The notes under the pieces: generated by a model
Database searches by the model: none
The model's input: the letters and a program-made list of their open reading frames with translations, nothing else
Told to the model about the DNA's origin: nothing
From: Paenibacillus sp. UNC451MF
GTDB lineage: Bacteria > Bacillota > Bacilli > Paenibacillales > NBRC-103111
Assembly: GCF_000686845.1 (NCBI RefSeq)
Contig: NZ_JMLS01000012.1
Location: forward strand, 124,001 to 188,000
Reading direction: 5' to 3'
DNA length: 64,000 bases
Part shown: in pieces, positions 1 to 9,278 of the stretch
Position numbering within the stretch: the first letter of the stretch is position 1
How the letters are laid out: the number at the start of each line of letters is the position of its first letter
Made by a program: the position numbers and the translations under genes

Positions 1-418
1 AGTGCATTTGGAGAAGGACACGGAGGGCATAGATATACCAAAGCTTCTGCTGCAGCCTATCGTAGAGAACGCATTTGTTCATGGCTTTGCAGAAGAAGTG
101 GATAGGCCGCGAATTGAAATACGCTCTAAGTTAACTGATGGAGAGCTGCAGATCCGCATTGAAGATAATGGAGCAGGTTCGGAGGAGCAGCGATTGAAGG
201 AAATGAACGAATGGCTGCAGCATCCGGATGCGGAGACTCACAGCTCTTATAAAAGGGTTGGACTTATGAACGTACTCCAACGGTTGCAAATGACTTACGG
301 CCCTGGTGCCTCGATGCATTTAACCAGAAACGAGGCTGGAGGGGTTGCCGTACTGCTGAGAATACCTCTAAAACCGGAAGAAGCGGAGCACAGCAAAGAG
401 GGGGATGCGAATGCTTAA
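1..418 (+). CDS. Sensor histidine kinase, YesM type, C-terminal part (cut by window edge)
   Basis: Only the last ~138 residues are present. They are a HATPase_c ATP-binding domain. The N-box lies near the start (LLLQPIVENAFVHGF), the G1 box follows (EDNGAG), and a later glycine-containing region (YKRVGLMNVLQRLQ) fits the His_kinase/YesM family. Family members are membrane sensors with an extracellular sensing domain, and they phosphorylate a YesN-type regulator, usually for extracellular sugars. The stop codon lies inside the start region of the next gene, so the two are translationally coupled and almost certainly cognate. The missing 5' end, with the sensor domain and phospho-accepting His, lies outside the window. 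Confidence 0.93.
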   Translation, partial: VHLEKDTEGIDIPKLLLQPIVENAFVHGFAEEVDRPRIEIRSKLTDGELQIRIEDNGAGSEEQRLKEMNEWLQHPDAETHSSYKRVGLMNVLQRLQMTYGPGASMHLTRNEAGGVAVLLRIPLKPEEAEHSKEGDANA

Positions 419-1979
419 AGTGATGCTAGTGGATGATGACGTGCCGATGATCAAATATTTAGTAAAGTTGATCCATTGGAAGGAACAGGGGCTGGAAGTC
501 ACTGCGACGGCCCATTCGGGGAAAAAAGCGCTCCAGCTATTCCGGGAGACGAATCCTGATATTGTTATTACCGATATAGGGATGCCGCAGATGGACGGCT
601 TGGAGCTGGCTGGAGAGCTAAAGAGGATCAAGCCGGAAATCCGAATTTTGTTTCTAACATGCCATGAGGAGTTCCACTATGCCAGAAAAGCGGTACAGCT
701 GGATGCAGACGACTATTTGATTAAGGACGAGCTGTCCCGTGAGCAGCTGGAAGCCAGTTTAAAGAAAGCCGCCCAAGAGGTGAAGGATCAGCAGACCCAG
801 CTTGGAGAATGGACGTACAAGCAAGATTTGATGAAGAATAAGGATGTGCTGAAGGAACGTTTTTTTGCGCAAATGCTATCCGGCTCCTCCCCTGAGGAGA
901 TGCTAAGCTTCGGCAAAAGGCTTGGCTTCGAATGGAACCATTCCCATTTTATCGTTGCTATCGGATATTTGAATTATGCATCATTTCCCAAGCAATATCG
1001 CTATGAGGATGTTCCTGTGCTGTTATACGCGATCAGCAATATAGCTGAAGAGCTGTCAGCCGATACGAATCTGGTCACAACACTAACGGATACGGAAGCT
1101 TATTTTGTCTGCGTCGCCAACTACCAGCCGAATTTAAGCTTGAATACGGTAGAGCAATTTCAACAGCTGCTTTCTGCACTCCGGACCAAAATTAAGGAGT
1201 ACTTGAAGGTCGATGCATCTATCTTTTACGGTCAGCCCTTTAAAGGGATTGAGGGCATCAAGCAGCAATATAAGCAGTTAAAGCAAACTGATCGCTCCGC
1301 TTACTATGAGGATTTGACGTTTGGACCGATGCCTGCTCTAGGAAACAAAATGTGGTCAGTAGATGTGACAGGTGTGCTAGGGGAGGAATGGAGCCGGATC
1401 GTGCGGTCATTCAAGGATAAGGACGAGCAGCAGACGAATCAAGCGCTTAGTGAGATGAAGCAGAAGGCATACAGACATCAACTGGACCCCGGTGAATTCA
1501 TGGCCAAATGTTCGCAGTGGATCAGGGTGCTGGAGCTTGAAAGCAATGAGCATAGTGATGAAAGTTTCCACGATTGCATGGTGAGATGCAGACGATTGGA
1601 TCAATCGATGCTGCTGATGGAGAAGAAGATTAAACAATTGATGAGTGCTAACCCTGACCCTGGATTCGAGAGAAAACCGAAGCTGCAGCAGATTGACCAA
1701 TTTATTGCGGAGCATCTGTCGGAAAATATTTCACTTGTGGATATCGCCGACTATTTATTTCTAAACCCAAGCTACTTATCCAGGTATTTCAAACAGGAAA
1801 CCGGCATGAATTTCACCGATTACGTTCACCGACACAAGATGAAAATCGCCTGTCACATGCTTAAGAGCAAGCAGGACAATATCGAACGGATTGCTTTTAA
1901 GCTCGGCTATATGGAGAGGACGTATTTTTCGAAAATTTTTAAAAAGTACGTCGGGGTTAGTCCGAAGGATTATAGATAA
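411..1979 (+). CDS. Two-component response regulator, YesN/AraC family
   Basis: The protein has about 522 residues. An N-terminal receiver domain carries the acidic pocket (D8-D10), a predicted phosphoacceptor D55 (VITDIGMPQMDG) and the conserved lysine K105. A poorly conserved middle region follows. The C-terminal ~100 residues form two AraC-type helix-turn-helix motifs (SLVDIADYLFLNPSYLSRYF, then ERIAFKLGYMERTYFSKIFK). It should be phosphorylated by the kinase encoded just upstream and activate nearby carbohydrate genes; the target is inferred. ATG 411 is preferred over ATG 405 because the purine-rich site at 396-404 directly abuts 405. The gene overlaps the kinase stop codon. No obvious terminator follows. 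Confidence 0.93.
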   Translation: MLKVMLVDDDVPMIKYLVKLIHWKEQGLEVTATAHSGKKALQLFRETNPDIVITDIGMPQMDGLELAGELKRIKPEIRILFLTCHEEFHYARKAVQLDADDYLIKDELSREQLEASLKKAAQEVKDQQTQLGEWTYKQDLMKNKDVLKERFFAQMLSGSSPEEMLSFGKRLGFEWNHSHFIVAIGYLNYASFPKQYRYEDVPVLLYAISNIAEELSADTNLVTTLTDTEAYFVCVANYQPNLSLNTVEQFQQLLSALRTKIKEYLKVDASIFYGQPFKGIEGIKQQYKQLKQTDRSAYYEDLTFGPMPALGNKMWSVDVTGVLGEEWSRIVRSFKDKDEQQTNQALSEMKQKAYRHQLDPGEFMAKCSQWIRVLELESNEHSDESFHDCMVRCRRLDQSMLLMEKKIKQLMSANPDPGFERKPKLQQIDQFIAEHLSENISLVDIADYLFLNPSYLSRYFKQETGMNFTDYVHRHKMKIACHMLKSKQDNIERIAFKLGYMERTYFSKIFKKYVGVSPKDYR

Positions 1980-2088
1980 GTGATTCCGTTAGTGATGAAT
2001 ACTTCTGTAAGAGCATATGTCATATTTAGGTACTCCATAGGACAATCTAAAAGGAACTAACCGATCTGTTCCGAGGAGGAATCTTCAG

Positions 2089-2811
2089 ATGCTTCGTCTG
2101 TCTGAGTCTTCGCCAAACGCTGGATCCTCATTACTGAAAAGCCACAACATTGCTTTCCGCAAAAATTGGGTTTTGCATCTATTGATCGCTATATTCGTTC
2201 TTTACTGGTTAGCTATGGCTATTCATCCTGTTGATTATAGAGACTTTTATCTAGAAAGCGCGCTTCCCTTTATCCTTATTGCAGTGCTTGCCTTTCTTTA
2301 TCGTCATTTTGCATTCAATAATATTTCGTATATTTTGATAACTGTTTTTTTCATACTGCATCTGACAGGGGCGCATTATGCATATGAATATTCCCCGGTA
2401 GACTTTTGGTTCAAAGGGACATTTCATTCCGAGCGAGGCATTTCTGATAGGCTGGTGCACTTTGCGTTCGGACTGTTGATGGTATATCCGTTAGAGGATA
2501 TGATAATTCGTCTAATGAAAACCAAATGGGTCTGGTCATATGTCATTACCTTTTCAGTGATCATGGCAGCCAGCGCCCTGTTTGAGATATTGGAAATGCT
2601 AGTAGGGCTTATGGCTAATCCCCAGCTAGCGGAGCAATACTTAGGTCTTCAAGGGGATGTTTTGGATACGCAGAAAGATATGATGATGTCCCTTTGTGGA
2701 GCGGTTATTGGTATCGGCTGTATTGCAGGTTATCGGTACTTTAAACAAAAAGACCCTTCAGATGATGATGGCAGAGAGGGGCATAAGGGGATCAGAGTCA
2801 GAGTAAGGTGA
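2089..2811 (+). CDS. DUF2238 (YjdF-type) integral membrane protein
   Basis: This is a 240-residue protein with about six hydrophobic segments. Its motifs are typical of the DUF2238 family (HLTGAHYAYEYSPVDFW, DRLVHFAFGLLMVYPLED, LQGDVLDTQKDMMMSLCGA). Conserved His, Asp and Glu residues sit in or near membrane helices, but the function of the family is not established. A strong ribosome site (gaggagga, 2073-2080) precedes the ATG. The gene stands alone between the two-component system and the alpha-galactosidase and ends at a good terminator, so it is probably monocistronic. The C-terminal tail is short and highly charged. Confidence 0.85.
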   Translation: MLRLSESSPNAGSSLLKSHNIAFRKNWVLHLLIAIFVLYWLAMAIHPVDYRDFYLESALPFILIAVLAFLYRHFAFNNISYILITVFFILHLTGAHYAYEYSPVDFWFKGTFHSERGISDRLVHFAFGLLMVYPLEDMIIRLMKTKWVWSYVITFSVIMAASALFEILEMLVGLMANPQLAEQYLGLQGDVLDTQKDMMMSLCGAVIGIGCIAGYRYFKQKDPSDDDGREGHKGIRVRVR

Positions 2812-2838
2812 CCCGTGAAGTTAAACGTAAGCAGCAGT

Positions 2839-2867
2839 CCGAGCCTAAAAAAGGCTCGGTTTTTTTG
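2839..2867 (+). terminator. Rho-independent terminator after the DUF2238 gene
   Basis: An 8-bp stem (ccgagcct / aggctcgg) closes a loop of five A residues and is followed by a run of seven T residues. Confidence 0.9.
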
Positions 2868-2978
2868 TCTTTCAAGCTGAAATAAAAGAAATTTCTCCAT
2901 ATAAAAGTGTGTTTTGTCCATATTCGGGCTTTTAGCGCCGTTATATAATGTTGGGTATATCTAACTATGGAGGTAGCC

Positions 2979-5189
2979 ATGAGCAGCATAAGCTATGATT
3001 CAACAACACAAACCTTTCATCTACAGGCTCAAAATGCAAGCTACATTATACAAATCATCAAATCGAAATATATCGCTCATGTACATTGGGGAAGCAGGGT
3101 GCGGGGAACCAATATCGGACGGCTTCTAGCTAACCGTAAGCGCTGTTCATTCTCGCCGTCAACAGATCCTAATGATCTCAGCATATCACTGGATACCCTG
3201 CCGCAGGAGCTGCCGGCTTATGGTGGAAGCGATTTCCGAGTACCTGCATATCAAGTGCAGTTGGACAATGGCACTACAGTAAGCGAGCTGGTCTACGAAT
3301 CTCACCGGATTTATCCCGGGAAGCCGCAGCTCGAAGGACTCCCAGCCACTTATGTTGAGCAGGACGAAGAAGCGGAAACGCTCGACATTGTTTTGACAGA
3401 CAAGCTGATCGGCTTGAAGGCAGTTCTTTCGTACACCGTCTTTCGTGATTTCAACGCGGTTGCCCGTTCTGTCCGGTATTATAATGAAGGCGCTGGACAG
3501 CTCAGACTTCTTAGGGCTCTTAGCATGGGCATTGACTTACCGCATCCGAATTTCGATATGCTTCATTTGTCGGGCTCTTGGGCGAGGGAACGACACATCG
3601 AGCGTCGTTCTCTGACGACAGGAGGATCATCCATCGAGAGCCGCCGCGGTGCGAGCAGTCACTCGGTCAATCCGTTTGTTGCACTGCTATCAAAGGATGC
3701 AGACGAAGATCACGGGGAAGCTTACGGCTTCAGTCTTGTCTATAGTGGCAGCTTCCTGGCACAAGCAGAGATCGACCCGTACAGTACGACACGAGTGGTG
3801 ATGGGAATCAATCCTTTTGACTTCTCGTGGCTGCTGCAGCCGGGAGAATCGTTCCAAACGCCAGAGGCAGTCCTTGTCTACTCCGCTGAAGGGATAGGCG
3901 GAATGTCTCGCACTTATCATAAGCTGTATCGTACACGCCTATGCCGAGGCGAGTATCGCGATAAGTCTAGACCTGTGCTCGTGAATAACTGGGAAGCAAC
4001 CTATTTTAATTTCAATGCCGATAAAATTGAAGAGATTGCCAAAGTTGGCCAAGAGCTCGGGTTGGAGCTGTTCGTGCTTGATGACGGATGGTTCGGCAAA
4101 CGAGACAATGATAAAAGCTCGCTAGGTGACTGGTTCGTCGATTTGAACAAGCTTCCGCAAGGCTTGGAGGATCTAGCCTCTAGGGTTAACAAGCTTGAAC
4201 TGCAATTCGGGCTTTGGTTTGAGCCGGAGATGATGTCGCCGGATAGTGAGCTGTACCGCGCACATCCCGACTGGTGCCTGCATGTTCCGGATCGCAGACG
4301 CACGGAAGCACGTCAGCAGCTCATTCTTGATTTCTCGCGCAAGGATGTGCGGGATTATATTGTCAAGGTCGTCTCCGACATTCTGGCAAGCAGCCCGATA
4401 AGCTATGTCAAATGGGATATGAACCGCAATATGACGGAAATCGGTTCAGCTTTGCTGCCTCCGGAAAGACAAAGGGAAACCGCCCACCGCTACATGCTCG
4501 GGCTATACGAGGTGCTGGAGCGGATCACTTCCGACTTTCCGCACATTTTGTTCGAGAGCTGCTCCGGAGGTGGAGGCCGCTTTGATCCTGGGATGCTTTA
4601 CTACATGCCGCAAACCTGGACGAGCGATAACACGGATGCGGTCGAGCGGTTGAAGATCCAATATGGAACAAGTATCGTCTATCCGATCAGCTCAATGGGC
4701 TCACATGTATCGGCCGTGCCGAACCATCAGGTTCACCGCATTACCCCGATCGAAATGCGCGGTCATGTAGCGATGTCGGGAAACTTCGGCTATGAGCTGG
4801 ATTTGACCAAATTTACGGATCAGGATAAAGAAGTAGTCAAGCAGCAGGTTGCTATGTACAAGGAGTTAAGACCGTTGATCCAGTTCGGCGATTTTTATCG
4901 CCTGCTAAGTCCGTTCGAAGGTAATGAGACAGCGTGGATGTTCGTCTCCGAGGATCGAACGTCTGCTCTAGTGGCGTTTTTCCAAGTGCTCTCGAAGCCG
5001 AATGCGCCGTTAGCTAAGCTGCGCTTAAAAGGCCTTGATCTTAACAAGGATTATCGTGTGCAGGAAGATGGGGCGGTGGAAGCTGAAGAGAGTCTGTTTG
5101 GTGGAGACGAATTGATGCATGTCGGGCTTAACCTGCCTCAGTGGAAGGGTGACTTCCGTAGTCGCTTGTACCACCTGAAGGCAGAATAA
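2979..5189 (+). CDS. Alpha-galactosidase, GH36
   Basis: The protein has about 736 residues, the usual length of bacterial GH36 enzymes such as AgaN and RafA. An N-terminal beta-sandwich precedes a TIM barrel. The predicted nucleophile is D480 (KWDMNRNMTE) and the acid/base is D550 (WTSDNTDAVERL), exactly 70 residues apart as in characterised GH36 enzymes. The CSGGGGRFDPGML motif lies between them. The reaction is release of terminal alpha-galactose from raffinose-family sugars or galactomannan oligomers. There is no signal peptide, so it acts in the cytoplasm. ATG 2979 is preferred over ATG 2967 because the GGAGGT site at 2969-2974 overlaps the earlier codon. A cupin protein follows 25 nt downstream, probably in one operon. 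Confidence 0.95.
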   Translation: MSSISYDSTTQTFHLQAQNASYIIQIIKSKYIAHVHWGSRVRGTNIGRLLANRKRCSFSPSTDPNDLSISLDTLPQELPAYGGSDFRVPAYQVQLDNGTTVSELVYESHRIYPGKPQLEGLPATYVEQDEEAETLDIVLTDKLIGLKAVLSYTVFRDFNAVARSVRYYNEGAGQLRLLRALSMGIDLPHPNFDMLHLSGSWARERHIERRSLTTGGSSIESRRGASSHSVNPFVALLSKDADEDHGEAYGFSLVYSGSFLAQAEIDPYSTTRVVMGINPFDFSWLLQPGESFQTPEAVLVYSAEGIGGMSRTYHKLYRTRLCRGEYRDKSRPVLVNNWEATYFNFNADKIEEIAKVGQELGLELFVLDDGWFGKRDNDKSSLGDWFVDLNKLPQGLEDLASRVNKLELQFGLWFEPEMMSPDSELYRAHPDWCLHVPDRRRTEARQQLILDFSRKDVRDYIVKVVSDILASSPISYVKWDMNRNMTEIGSALLPPERQRETAHRYMLGLYEVLERITSDFPHILFESCSGGGGRFDPGMLYYMPQTWTSDNTDAVERLKIQYGTSIVYPISSMGSHVSAVPNHQVHRITPIEMRGHVAMSGNFGYELDLTKFTDQDKEVVKQQVAMYKELRPLIQFGDFYRLLSPFEGNETAWMFVSEDRTSALVAFFQVLSKPNAPLAKLRLKGLDLNKDYRVQEDGAVEAEESLFGGDELMHVGLNLPQWKGDFRSRLYHLKAE

Positions 5190-5214
5190 TATATCATAAC
5201 CGGGAGGAATCGAT

Positions 5215-5589
5215 ATGAAAAAGTATCGTTTGTCTGATCTGCAGGATACGAAAGAAGGACACTTCTTACAAGGAATTTTACCAGGAGAATATTTATCCTC
5301 CGGCGGTTTGGCATTTGAAAAACCAGGCTATCGCACTCATTCGAACGACGGCCCTGAGGGAAGAGACTATCATGTTCACAAGGATTGCGAAGTATTCATC
5401 ATCGCGCAAGGGAAAGGTGAAATGGAAGTCGATAAAACCTTCCATCCCGTTGTTACCGGAGATATTTTTGTTATCGAGCCCGGTGAAGATCACCATCTGA
5501 TCTCCAGTAAGGAAGATCCTATAGTAACGTTGTGGGTTCATGCGGGACCTGCACGCCACAAGAACCAGCTGGAAGAACAGCAAGGATAG
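5215..5589 (+). CDS. Small cupin-domain protein
   Basis: The 124-residue protein is a single cupin barrel. Cupin motif 1 is seen as DYHVHKDCEVFIIAQGKGEMEV with likely metal ligands in HVH and the following Glu. Motif 2 is GDIFVIEPGEDHHL. It lies 25 nt behind the alpha-galactosidase with its own good ribosome site (gggagga), so co-transcription is likely. Similar stand-alone cupins in sugar operons are proposed sugar isomerases, mutarotases or ligand-binding proteins, but no activity can be assigned from sequence. It ends at a strong bidirectional terminator. Confidence 0.85.
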   Translation: MKKYRLSDLQDTKEGHFLQGILPGEYLSSGGLAFEKPGYRTHSNDGPEGRDYHVHKDCEVFIIAQGKGEMEVDKTFHPVVTGDIFVIEPGEDHHLISSKEDPIVTLWVHAGPARHKNQLEEQQG

Positions 5590-5616
5590 ACGTACAGTTG
5601 TCATCAGCTTGATATT

Positions 5617-5669
5617 GAAAAAAGTCCTCCTATTTTACGCAAACGCTGCGGAAGTATGAGGACTTTTTG
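5617..5669 (+). terminator. Terminator between convergent genes, probably bidirectional
   Basis: An 11-bp perfect stem (aaaaagtcctc / gaggacttttt) carries a second small hairpin in its loop. T-rich flanks on both strands mean it can serve the cupin gene and the convergent DinB-like gene. Confidence 0.85.
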
Positions 5670-5719
5670 CTGCTCCAGCTAACCGGAGAATGAGAATAAT
5701 TGTAAGTTACGTTTATACC

Positions 5720-6187
5720 CTAAGCTTTACGATTCAATGCTTTAAGCAAGCCGCTGACCATGCCGGAATGCATGCTTTCATGCATAATATGGAATTGCAG
5801 AAGCTCGTCGATCGACTCTGCTTTCATAAAATTTTCTTTCGTCAATCCTGAAGAAAGTTTTCTGGACAGAACCGCTTGAATACGATTAGGCTGATCCTTC
5901 AACTGCTCCATGATGGTTTCCCAGGCCGGAGGCTCTTCTGACCAGTCTGCGGGTTTAGTCCCATTGCCGAAGAATGAGCGGTATGAGGCAGGACATTCGG
6001 AAGGATGTCCCGATATGCCAAAAACTAATCCATCTGTCACCGTAAGGACATGGCCCATCTGCCATAGGATATTGTTATTGAAGCCGTCGGGAACAACGTT
6101 TCTCTGATCTGCCGGGCACTGTTCCGCCTGCTTCAGCAGCTTATCCCTGGTTCTTGCAATCAGTGAAAATGTAAACTCTTCTCTCAT
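5720..6187 (-). CDS. DinB-like four-helix-bundle protein
   Basis: The 155-residue all-helical protein resembles the DinB/YfiT superfamily. A His early in helix 2 (LWQMGHVLTVTDGL) and two His residues near the end (QFHIMHESMHSGM) are the expected metal-binding triad. Related proteins transfer thiol cofactors such as bacillithiol or are damage-inducible metalloproteins; the substrate here is unknown. ATG 6187 is chosen because GGAGG lies six bases upstream. The upstream in-frame TTG (6193) immediately abuts that site. Confidence 0.8.
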   Translation of the reverse strand: MREEFTFSLIARTRDKLLKQAEQCPADQRNVVPDGFNNNILWQMGHVLTVTDGLVFGISGHPSECPASYRSFFGNGTKPADWSEEPPAWETIMEQLKDQPNRIQAVLSRKLSSGLTKENFMKAESIDELLQFHIMHESMHSGMVSGLLKALNRKA

Positions 6188-6287
6188 ATTCAACCTCCAA
6201 CCAGTTTCTAATTCATTGTTATTATACTACGCTGCGGAGAATGTTTGCACATATTGGAGCATCGATTGTAGTCGACTTGATCTTGTT

Positions 6288-7175
6288 TTATCCGAAACCC
6301 CGAAATCGCTGCCGATATTGGGTAGCGGTTTCCTGTACATATTTACTGAATAGTCTTGCAAAATAATGCAGCGACGAGAAGCCAAGTCTGTAGGCAATTT
6401 CGGTCACAGGCATATTCGTTTCTCGTAAATAAGCTTTGGCTTTGTCGAGCTTACATTCAAGCAAGTAGGTTTGGGGACTCGTACCTGTCTGCTTACGGAA
6501 CAGCTCGTATAAATATGCGGTGCTGATGCCTAATCGCTCTGCCCATTCGGTCACGTTTGCGCTGGAAGTATCGGTCTCTTCCAGCCACTCGAGCATTTTG
6601 ACAATCCTCGGATCGTAAAAGGTGTTCTGTGGTTTCAACGTATGTTGAATATATCGGACAAGAAAAGACTCAAAATGGGAGCGCAGCAGCAAATCGTTGC
6701 CGAGCGATTGATTGAAATAAGTTTCGATTACTGAGAAAAACGGCTCCATCCATACGGCATTGTGGGGCAGTCGAGTGTGGACCGGTATAACAAAGCCCTC
6801 GCTATATTCCACTCTGGTCGCGCATAGGGAAGGATCGTATCGAGAAGCATCGTTAACATTTAGTTGTGTATCTCCTTTTAACTTGGGTGTGGAAGGAGAT
6901 ATAAGATCTACATAAATCGAAGCATGAACCATCGGGTCTTCCTGCTTTGCGATGAACTGATGAGGTACGCCGGGGGCAATGTAAAACAAGTCTCCTTGTT
7001 CAGATGGCCATGCTTCTTCTCCAATCTTCATAATTCCTGCTCCTGCTGTAATATAAATGAAGATATGGACATATGGCAGACGTGGTCCGACGATTTGTCC
7101 AGGCTTGAACGGATAAAAGTTAGCGCTAACTATCCGAGAGCGAAGCTCGGTTAATGCAATAGTGCTGGACTTCAT
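6288..7175 (-). CDS. AraC-family regulator with N-terminal cupin sensor
   Basis: The 295-residue regulator has an N-terminal cupin-type ligand domain (residues ~20-110, including GDLFYIAPGVPHQF). A C-terminal AraC DNA-binding domain follows (~190-290) with two helix-turn-helix motifs (NVTEWAERLGISTAYLYELF and PVTEIAYRLGFSSLHYFARL). It is divergent from the alpha-galactosidase-like gene at 7387, and a 211-bp gap separates the two starts. It is therefore the likely sugar-responsive activator of that gene. The start has a good ribosome site (GAGGTGA, six bases upstream). The ligand is unknown; a galactoside is a reasonable guess from the neighbour. Confidence 0.92.
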   Translation of the reverse strand: MKSSTIALTELRSRIVSANFYPFKPGQIVGPRLPYVHIFIYITAGAGIMKIGEEAWPSEQGDLFYIAPGVPHQFIAKQEDPMVHASIYVDLISPSTPKLKGDTQLNVNDASRYDPSLCATRVEYSEGFVIPVHTRLPHNAVWMEPFFSVIETYFNQSLGNDLLLRSHFESFLVRYIQHTLKPQNTFYDPRIVKMLEWLEETDTSSANVTEWAERLGISTAYLYELFRKQTGTSPQTYLLECKLDKAKAYLRETNMPVTEIAYRLGFSSLHYFARLFSKYVQETATQYRQRFRGFG

Positions 7176-7284
7176 TAGAGGTCACCTCATGTTAATGCTA
7201 TCAAGAAAATAAACGGATGACAATATTTTATCCTACAATCGTGCAAATCTTAGACATTTGGATAAATTCAATAGAAAGCTCAGT

Positions 7285-7293
7285 TGCTATAAT
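7285..7293 (+). promoter_or_regulatory. Extended -10 promoter element upstream of the second GH36 gene
   Basis: The sequence TGcTATAAT matches an extended -10 element and lies about 95 bp upstream of the start codon. No good -35 box is visible, which fits a promoter that depends on the divergent AraC activator. Confidence 0.5.
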
Positions 7294-7386
7294 GTTTATA
7301 CTAGCTTCCGTCATCTGGAAGTCTTGAAGTGAGTTCATATAAAAGTAGAGAAAAAAACAAATTTAAACATTGGAGTGTTTACAACA

Positions 7387-9171
7387 ATGATTTCAACTCG
7401 TATCGATTTTATCAAAAATGCTTCTTCTTTTGTTAGAGAAGCGGATGGGAACATTAACGAGCATGTCCGCATAGTGACGGAATGGTCCGGTAACTCGGCA
7501 TCGTTTCAGCTTGTGAATGAAGGAAGTAACCCTATCGCTGTAAAAGAAATGATATTGTTTAAAGGGGAATGGCCTTATGCGGCGGAAACTAAGTTTTATG
7601 GCGAAGGCTATAGCATGCTATCACAATATGGAGGAACGATTGGTCAGCCCGGTCTCATAGGTAAGTTTGACGATCGTAAGCATTATAAGCTTCCTGCCAC
7701 GGAAGGCTTCTTTACCGCTTATAACTTCGTGTTGTTGTCGCAGGATGCTTCAAGCCATACGCTGATGGGCTTTACCTCTTGCAACTGCTACACGGGAGAA
7801 ATTCGATTAGCGAGCGGTCATTATGAGATTGTGCTCGACGGCGAGCAGTTGGTTATTGAACCGGGACAAAGCTGGGAGCTTGAAAGCTTCGCTATCTTCG
7901 AAGGAAGCGATAGAGAAGCTTTGCTTGAGCAGTTCGGCAAGCAGCTCGAATCGCATCACCCAAGACTGGAAACGCCTGGCGCACCGAACGGCTGGTGTTC
8001 CTGGTATTGCTTCGGACCCGAAGTAACCGAGCAAAATATATTTGATAATTTACACGCGATAGGCGAGCAAGCGCCTCAATTAAAATATATACAAATTGAC
8101 GATGGCTACCAAGCCTATATGGGGGATTGGCTGATTCCAGGCAAATCGTTCAGCGACATGGAGAAGCTGTGCAAGCAGATTAAGTCCGAAGGCTTTGAGC
8201 CTGCTATCTGGGTAGCACCTTTTATCGCTCAACAGGAATCGGCGTTGTTCCAGGAGCATCCGAATTGGTTCATACAAGATGAGAACGGACAACCTCTTGC
8301 CTCGAATAAATTTTCATTTGGTGGCTGGCGCCAAGGTCCTTGGTACATGCTGGACGGGACGCACCCGGAAGCACGTGAATATTTAAGACATGTGTTTCGG
8401 ACCATGCGGGAAGAGTGGGGCTGCCACTACTTCAAGCTGGATGCAAACATGTGGGGCGCACTCCCGGGAGGGCGGCGCTATATTCCGGAAGCCACAAAAG
8501 TAGAAGCCTACCGAATGGGTATGGAGGCAGTACTGGAAGGAGCAGGTCAAGACAGCTTCTTGTTAGGCTGCAACGCTCCAATGTGGCCTTCGCTTGGAAC
8601 CGTGCACGGGATGCGGGTCACAGGAGACATTGCGCGGAAATGGCCAGTGTTTGCATTGTTAGCTGCCGAAGGCTTCTCCCGCAATTGGCAGCACAACCGT
8701 CTGTGGGTTAACGATCCTGATTGCTTGGTGCTTGAGAACCGCAACATTAAGCTCGTGGATCCAGATGGCACAGTGCGTCGAGGCCTATCTTCCATTACAC
8801 CGGATGAATTCAGCTTCCACGCTGCTTACATCGTGGCGTCTGGCGGTATGGTACTGTCTGGGGATGACATGTCTACCATGTCTTCGGAAAATTTGGATAT
8901 TGTGAAAAAAGCGCTGACCACCCGTAATAAAGCGGCAAGGTTTGACGATGACAGCTTCCGCGTAGGCAGAGTTAATGAACCTGACCGTCAGCTGCTATGC
9001 TTGTTTAACTGGCAGGAGACGGCTTCAACTTTGACTGTCCAGTTGGATCATGCAGGACGCATTGAGGATTTCTGGAAGGGTGAAGAGCTTGGACATCACC
9101 AGGAGCAGCTCACCTTATCGGATATGCCTCCGCACTCGGCGCGTGTCCTTATCCTCTATCCTTCCTTGTAA
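7387..9171 (+). CDS. Alpha-galactosidase-like glycoside hydrolase, GH36 (second paralogue)
   Basis: The ~594-residue protein is a shorter GH36 subtype. A beta-sandwich leads to a TIM barrel beginning at NGWCSWYCFGPEVTEQN. The nucleophile is predicted at D352 (YFKLDANMWGAL) and the acid/base at D414 (RVTGDIARKW). It differs strongly from the GH36 enzyme at 2979 (which has KWDMNRN and SDNTDA), so the two probably attack different alpha-galactosides, or this one another alpha-linked sugar. No signal peptide is seen. ATG 7387 is chosen with GGAGTG as ribosome site; the in-frame GTG at 7375 overlaps that site. It is divergent from an AraC regulator and followed by an isomerase/epimerase gene 107 nt downstream. 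Confidence 0.88.
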   Translation: MISTRIDFIKNASSFVREADGNINEHVRIVTEWSGNSASFQLVNEGSNPIAVKEMILFKGEWPYAAETKFYGEGYSMLSQYGGTIGQPGLIGKFDDRKHYKLPATEGFFTAYNFVLLSQDASSHTLMGFTSCNCYTGEIRLASGHYEIVLDGEQLVIEPGQSWELESFAIFEGSDREALLEQFGKQLESHHPRLETPGAPNGWCSWYCFGPEVTEQNIFDNLHAIGEQAPQLKYIQIDDGYQAYMGDWLIPGKSFSDMEKLCKQIKSEGFEPAIWVAPFIAQQESALFQEHPNWFIQDENGQPLASNKFSFGGWRQGPWYMLDGTHPEAREYLRHVFRTMREEWGCHYFKLDANMWGALPGGRRYIPEATKVEAYRMGMEAVLEGAGQDSFLLGCNAPMWPSLGTVHGMRVTGDIARKWPVFALLAAEGFSRNWQHNRLWVNDPDCLVLENRNIKLVDPDGTVRRGLSSITPDEFSFHAAYIVASGGMVLSGDDMSTMSSENLDIVKKALTTRNKAARFDDDSFRVGRVNEPDRQLLCLFNWQETASTLTVQLDHAGRIEDFWKGEELGHHQEQLTLSDMPPHSARVLILYPSL

Positions 9172-9278
9172 TCTAATTAATGAGATAGGGAAGTTTTGGT
9201 AGAACTATGAAGATGAATATGGTAAATTGAACTTGAACTACTAAATCCTCATTTTATGATGAATGGAGATGTCCTATT

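Noticed and set aside
1980-2088. Terminator or promoter between the response regulator and the DUF2238 gene
   Set aside because: No stem with a T-run and no good promoter pair was found in this 109-bp gap.
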